DNA of 23,041 nt from Ophiothrix spiculata (taxonomy: Eukaryota > Echinodermata > Ophiuroidea > Amphilepidida > Ophiotrichidae). Of the stretch, positions 19,228 to 23,041 are shown piece after piece (the first letter of the stretch is position 1; each line of letters starts with the position of its first letter). Below the pieces are notes generated by a model. It was not told the DNA's origin, made no database searches, and saw nothing but the letters and a program-made list of their open reading frames with translations. The translations under genes and the position numbers were made by a program. The DNA lies in assembly GCA_000969725.1 (NCBI GenBank), contig JXSR01S033914.1, one strand, 5' to 3'.

Positions 19228-19320
19228 AATTACCAGCTGAGGATTCGTATCAGCTAAATAATTCAATTTTGATTGAGATGACCTTGAGGGCGAAAAAAAA
19301 AGGGATCATGAATTGCCCCT

Positions 19321-19383
19321 TTAAGCCGTTGGTCCCCTGTGCGAATGCTCCTTCTTGGGTTGCTGCATACAGTGTTTTCCTGG
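19321..19383 (+). mobile_element. tRNA-SINE copy 2, right fragment
   Basis: It resumes the SINE at TTAAGCCGTTGGTCCCCTGT and runs through CGAATGCTCCTTC and TGGGTTGCTGCAT, parallel to 16442-16500 of the intact copy. Together with the left fragment it covers the SINE body without a gap other than the insertion. Confidence 0.75.
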
Positions 19384-19756
19384 TGAGTCTAATGACAATA
19401 TGGAGTTTTAAATTCCCAATAAAAGTGTTAAAATAGTGACGAGTTACATTTCACTTTTGATTTCTTGAAATAATTTGATTTTGTCACACTGATTTGCATA
19501 GGTCTCAGGTAGGGTATTCTCTTTGATTTGAACAGGTATGGTCCCTGATAGGGTATCTATTCGATCGAACACATAGTAGATTTATGGTCTCGAATTCATA
19601 TTTTTGACAATTTTTGGTCTCACATAGGGTCACTTTTGGACTCTGCGGAACTCTGGTGTTTATCCGAACACAAATATCAGTTACCCCCTGGGCCGTAACC
19701 CCACTGAATCTCACAATATCCCAATCCATAACTTTAGTCAAGAAATTAAATTTGCT

Positions 19757-20352
19757 TTAAGGTGGCTTAGCACAGATGCGGTGTCGGACACGAATGAGCT
19801 GATATCAGCGGTGTTGGACACAATTTCAAAGTATTTATCCCGGGCTTTTAGCATACTTTCTGGCGTACTGTATCTTGCGCTTTAATATAACGCGATCTTA
19901 CACGTGCGTCATTTTTATATTCACGCATAAGACCATGCGCGTTACTCCTGATGACGCATGGCTCTAAGCGCACAGTGTTTAATTACTCCTTGCTAAAAAA
20001 ATGCCAATTTTTTGCTTAATTTTGCCTATTATCTCAAAAAGTAAGTCGGTGACCATATTTTTTATTACGTTTTTTTAAAGAACTATATAAGGACCAAAAC
20101 ATATGTGAAAAAGAGAGAAAAAAAATAGAGCCGTTTTTAAATTATAAGTGTTTGTGTCCGATTTATGTTTATTTAGACGTCAATGGTAAAAAGTGGTAAA
20201 ACATAGTGTTTTTGAAATGGATTTTTCTCAAAAACTAAATCGGTGACCCCCTTTTTTTATTTAAGAAATTTGATCAGCACACATAAAAACACCATATATC
20301 AAAAAATAAGAAAATTAAATAGAGGAATTCTATGTGTGCTAAGCCACCTTAA
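19757..20352. mobile_element. 596-bp MITE with TTAAGGTGGCTTAGCACA ends
   Basis: TTAAGGTGGCTTAGCACA (19757-19774) is exactly inverted at 20335-20352. TTAA may be the target duplication. Inside are GTGTCGGACACGAATG- and GTGTTGGACAC-like repeats, a CG-word-rich part (ACGCGATC, CACGTGCGTC, CATGCGCG), and two diverged direct repeats of CTCAAAAASTAARTCGGTGACC (20034 and 20226) that mirror the element at 5437-5994. It is non-coding. Confidence 0.85.
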
Positions 20353-21242
20353 GTCCAAATTCGTCAAAAACCTGAATTAGCTATGAATGGCTGCCATAGC
20401 TGCAGCGCCAGGTCCAGGGTACGAATCCAGGAAAAATCGGTTTTTGACTTGCAGATTTCCGAGATGTGGTCAAAAGTGTTAGGGTTAATGGTTAAGAACC
20501 CGAAAAGACTCCAAAACAAATGCCTATCAGAAGGTGTCATGGTGGCTTTAGTCTTTGGGGTTGAAACCCAGAACTGAGTTGAAAATCATGAAATGTTTTG
20601 GATGATTCCAAAAAAATTATTCAAATGTTATAATATAGTTGCATTTTATAAACTATTTTATTGAGGTGAGGGACATCACTACTGATGATACTTTACATAA
20701 GATAAGCTCCTGTATATTTTCAACTCTAAATAATTCAAAAAGTCTTTACATGCATTTCTTCAATGGTATTTTAATAGGACCAAATCAACCAATATAAAGG
20801 ACACACCGAGATTTTTTTGTACTGGGCAATCAATTTGCCCATCTCTGATTTAACCTGGAATGAATTATTTCTGCTTGGCCTGTTTGTCAAGATGTCTGAC
20901 CTGCAGTGATTTGAGAGTCTGGGTGAAGGGCCATGCAGTAAAGAGTCATCCATGGGTAGGGGCCACACAAATTCAACTGAGCATGAATGCCAAGAAAATT
21001 TCCTTTTGGTAAACCTTGTAAAAACAAAGATGAGATTTTTGATGAAAAACAACACTTTCTTATGTTTTTGTTGTCCAGAGTTACATTTATTCTTCAAACA
21101 AAATGTCCCCATAGATAAAACTAAACAAACAATTAGGCCTTAACAACTTCTTGAAAAAGGCACCTTAATGATAAATATTTAATATGTACGGAAAAAATTG
21201 CTAGCTATAGCTTACCCTTGATCGTAACCTGTACAAGTGTGT
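20353..21242. other. Intron 3: nothing recognised
   Basis: Frames at 20383-20577 plus and 20771-21112 minus overlap nothing recognisable and have no splice context. I found no repeat structure. Confidence 0.4.
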
Positions 21243-21324
21243 CCCCCTTCCTTACATTCCATTACAAGTCTACACCGAAGATAAGTTTAAGGGGAGCTTG
21301 TCAAAATAAACTGACATGGTTGTT

Positions 21325-21400
21325 TACTACATGGTTGCACTGATTAGTAAGGGTGTATAATTCTACAACTCCCCTTACTAATCAGTCCAACCATGCAGTA
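21325..21400. repeat. 29-bp inverted repeat
   Basis: TACTACATGGTTGCACTGAT (from 21325) through TTAGTAAGGG (to 21353) is inverted at 21372-21400 with two mismatches and an 18-base loop. It may be one end of a short foldback element. Only the left arm recurs, at 21840-21865. Confidence 0.7.
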
Positions 21401-21636
21401 AGACCCAAACCATAGTCTGCGCTAGATTGCGCATGTTATTGAATTGCCATATACATTGGACCAAATGTTTGTTACCCGTTCATACTTTAAATTCGATGGC
21501 AAATATTTGGTGACGTCACGACCAAATGTTTGGTTGGAAAAATTTGTTTTGAGGCCAGTTCACTTAATTTATTGAGCCCTCCCCCCCCACCTTAAATTTC
21601 ATTTACAAGTTTCACTGTGTCAATTAGATGTGTGTA

Positions 21637-21810
21637 AGGGGTGCACCATTTTTTTTAGGGGGGGGGGGCATGTAAGTTGGGGTCTAGTCCAGTTGTTGTT
21701 CTTTAGCTGCCGTCAAGATTTTTTTTTTCGCCGCCTTTAATTTGGCGATACGTTTTTTTTTTTCAAAAAAACTTCCATGCCCCCACCTGAGAATCAAATG
21801 GTGCACCCCT
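21637..21810. mobile_element. Foldback MITE, AGGGGTGCACCATT ends
   Basis: AGGGGTGCACCATT (21637-21650) is perfectly inverted at 21797-21810. The arms continue to pair through the G tract and CATGNAAGTT, about 40 bp per arm, in a 174-bp element. Flanking TA/TAAG suggests a short duplicated target. It interrupts the second copy of the duplication around it. Confidence 0.8.
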
Positions 21811-21861
21811 AAGCTTGTCAAAATAAACTGAGATGGTTTTTACTGCATGATTGCACTGATT

Positions 21862-22053
21862 AGGGGTTCTCAACTAGTTCTTACAATGCGCAACATAAAT
21901 GAGAAAATTGTAGGCTAAACCGCCACATGCATCTGTTTTTCAGTGTATTTCTAATGTATTTCTCTGTTTTTTGAGAGAGCAAAAGCGCCAATCTGTAACA
22001 GTCAAAGCGCCAATTTTAGCATGTGCACCCCTTATTGAGAATGCCTGGTCTAA
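21862..22053. mobile_element. Possible degraded hAT-type element
   Basis: The left side reads TAGGGGTTCTCAACTAG; the right side, read in reverse, starts CAGGCATTCTCAA. Both recall the CAGGGGTTCTCAA ends of many hAT elements. There is no matching 8-bp flank, so this is weak. The left edge is also where the neighbouring duplication stops matching. Confidence 0.3.
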
Positions 22054-22679
22054 CAGTTCAAGTGTCATTCAATTTTGTAAGTTTACACACTACCGTGTCC
22101 AGTATCTTTTCCATGGGTGTGTGTTTCGGGTGGGGTGGGAGATGGGGTGGAGGTAAGTGCAGGATGTGAGAGGAGCGCTTCAGCCCATGAAACTCCCCCT
22201 CCTCTCCTTGAACATGGGAGTGTTGCAACTTGAAAATTGTAGTACCCAGTAGGCCTAATATGATAATATTGCAGCTAGCACAATATTTACATCAGGTTAT
22301 GTGTTAGGCTGGATGGGTTGTTTGGGAGAAGAGCATAAACAAAGTGTCAATGTTGTTCGTTCTTTCAAGTTCAAAGAGTAGCATGTTTTGAAGATGTCAC
22401 TAAGGTCACATGTCTGAGAGTGATAACTATGCAAAAACAGAATACCCATCCAGTTGTCAAATTCAACAAATTGCAATATTTTATTTTTTTTTCTGTTTCT
22501 TTTCTTTTTTCCTCTTTTTTTCTTATTTTAAACTTTGCTTTGTGGAAAATGTGTTTAAAAAATATCCTCTTTTACCGGCGGGCAAACCTCTCAAGTCAGT
22601 CGGGCGAATGTTTTTCTAAAAAAAAATTTGCTTAAAAAAACCCAAAAATCTGGAAAAAAATGGGAGAAAACTGACTTTT
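22054..22679. other. Intron 3: nothing recognised
   Basis: The stretch is T-rich (22470-22530) and A-rich, without any feature I can name. Overlapping plus-strand frames near 22410-22635 arise from the T-rich run. Confidence 0.4.
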
Positions 22680-23041
22680 TTATACAAAGCTTCAAGAGAC
22701 ATTAAAAAGCTCTCTCCTCTGGATGATGCTTGGAGAATGTCCACATTATTGTCAGTGATGTTGGTGGAACACTGGGTGAGATGTGTTCTCATAGGTTCAT
22801 CTCGCTGTATGTGCTATTTGAAGGGGGTTTGAAGATGTCGGCATGTTTCTCCGACATAGCACGCCGCACAGCGTGAACATGTGAGTTGGTAGACAACCCC
22901 ATTTCTTAACATCTTCTCCACGGGTGGTTTAAGAGAAGGGAGCACAGCGCCCGCATCGGTGCAGACGGAGGCCACCTGTTGGCCCAGAGCACAAACATTT
23001 TGAACATTCATGTGACTTCAGATTATAGGGTAATAAATAGC
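22680..23041 (-). mobile_element. Penelope-like retroelement fragment (GIY-YIG endonuclease)
   Basis: The minus-strand frame at 22814-23011 encodes a stretch with NGVVYQLTCSRC, then CYVGETCRHLQT: the two GIY-YIG half motifs (GVVY, residues 38-41; YVGE, 52-55), paired cysteines between them and the following conserved arginine. This pattern is typical of the C-terminal endonuclease of Penelope-like elements, which nicks DNA to prime reverse transcription. Similarity to the element's C-terminus is visible further along, to about 22680, but the copy is broken. The reverse transcriptase part, expected 5' of the domain, would lie beyond the right edge or is absent. A GIY-YIG domain alone could belong to another retroelement, so the family is likely but not certain. 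Confidence 0.75.

Larger units (their letters stand above)
18867..19320. mobile_element. TTAA-flanked element inserted in the SINE
   Basis: It is flanked by TTAA at 18863-18866 and 19321-19324, exactly where the SINE is interrupted. The ends are GGGGTGGTCA on the left and, from the right strand, AGGGGCAATT, so the inverted repeat is short. The TTAA duplication is typical of piggyBac-type transposition. It carries the 30-bp palindrome (18988-19017) and a nested hAT-type MITE. It has no coding capacity. Confidence 0.65.
18596..19692. mobile_element. Outer repeat, CCCAGGGGG ends, holding nested insertions
   Basis: CCCAGGGGG at 18596-18604 is inverted at 19684-19692. Both outer parts (18596-18800 and 19500-19692) consist of imperfect repeats of GTCTCA...TAGGGTAT, which suggests they are the two halves of one element. 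Between them lie a SINE fragment pair and the elements nested in it. The duplicated target is not clear, so the outer element is less certain than the inner ones. Confidence 0.45.
21243..21865 (+). repeat. Direct duplication, second copy interrupted by a MITE
   Basis: Copy 1 (about 21243-21347) and copy 2 (about 21578-21865) share CTTA-ATT-CATT-ACAAGT and then GCTTGTCAAAATAAACTGA, ATGGTT, TTTACT-CATG-TTGCACTGATTAG. In copy 2 the foldback element 21637-21810 separates the two parts. Confidence 0.65.

Noticed and set aside
20383-20577. 64-codon plus-strand frame as a further exon of the Ig gene
   Set aside because: It has no Ig signature (no core W or DxGxYxC), and no matching phase-1 acceptor and donor pair was seen.
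20771-21112. 113-codon minus-strand frame, the longest in the window
   Set aside because: There is no recognisable domain; its composition and basic, aromatic content look like translated intron.
21511-21518. Perfect CRE palindrome TGACGTCA
   Set aside because: It is a single 8-bp motif deep in an intron with no other promoter features; chance is sufficient.

Overview
This is eukaryotic, AT-rich animal DNA. There is no bacterial gene organisation, no rRNA gene, no functional tRNA gene and no long open reading frame. The only convincing host gene is on the plus strand: the 5' part of a cell-surface immunoglobulin-domain protein, closest by motif to the first Ig domain of the nephrin/Kirrel (kin of IRRE) family. 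I reconstruct three exons. Exon 1 (2319-2373, perhaps from 2298) carries the start codon and signal peptide. Exon 2 (13580-13759) carries the N-terminal half of the Ig domain, with its first Cys and Trp. Exon 3 (16686-16847) carries the C-terminal half, with the DDGEYRC motif. All three junctions are phase 1 and flanked by good GTAAGT/AG sites. The gene runs off the right edge. Most of the window is therefore intron: intron 1 about 11.2 kb, intron 2 about 2.9 kb, and intron 3 more than 6 kb.

The introns are full of short non-autonomous mobile elements. Most are foldback or MITE-like elements with clear terminal inverted repeats, at 152-424, 523-874, 4482-4976, 5190-5350, 5437-5994, 6476-6643, 7107-7281, 8809-8967, 16900-17123, 18867-19320, 19066-19227, 19757-20352, 21325-21400 and 21637-21810. 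Several keep target-site duplications typical of hAT (8 bp), TTAA-targeting or TA-targeting transposases. There are also 3' ends of retroposons on the minus strand (6062-6151, 6245-6420, 8972-9215, 10410-10520), one tRNA-derived SINE (16302-16547) plus a split second copy, and the edge of a Penelope-like retroelement (22680-23041, minus).

Two regions deserve attention. Intron 2 holds a tandem array of about 19 units, each roughly 130-136 bp and copied from the 3' half of exon 2 together with its splice donor. The first two copies are still open and phase-symmetric. Exon 3 also has a decayed copy just downstream, at 17130-17234. The second region, 18596-19692, is a nest of elements: a hAT MITE inside a TTAA-flanked element, inside a SINE, inside an outer repeat. 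The TTAA-flanked element also carries a 30-bp palindrome that recurs in inverted orientation at 1197-1226.

The organism is inferred, not proven. Dense MITEs, tRNA-SINEs, Penelope-like elements, poly-G tracts and low GC suggest a marine invertebrate, most likely a deuterostome such as an echinoderm or hemichordate. No single sequence here fixes the species.
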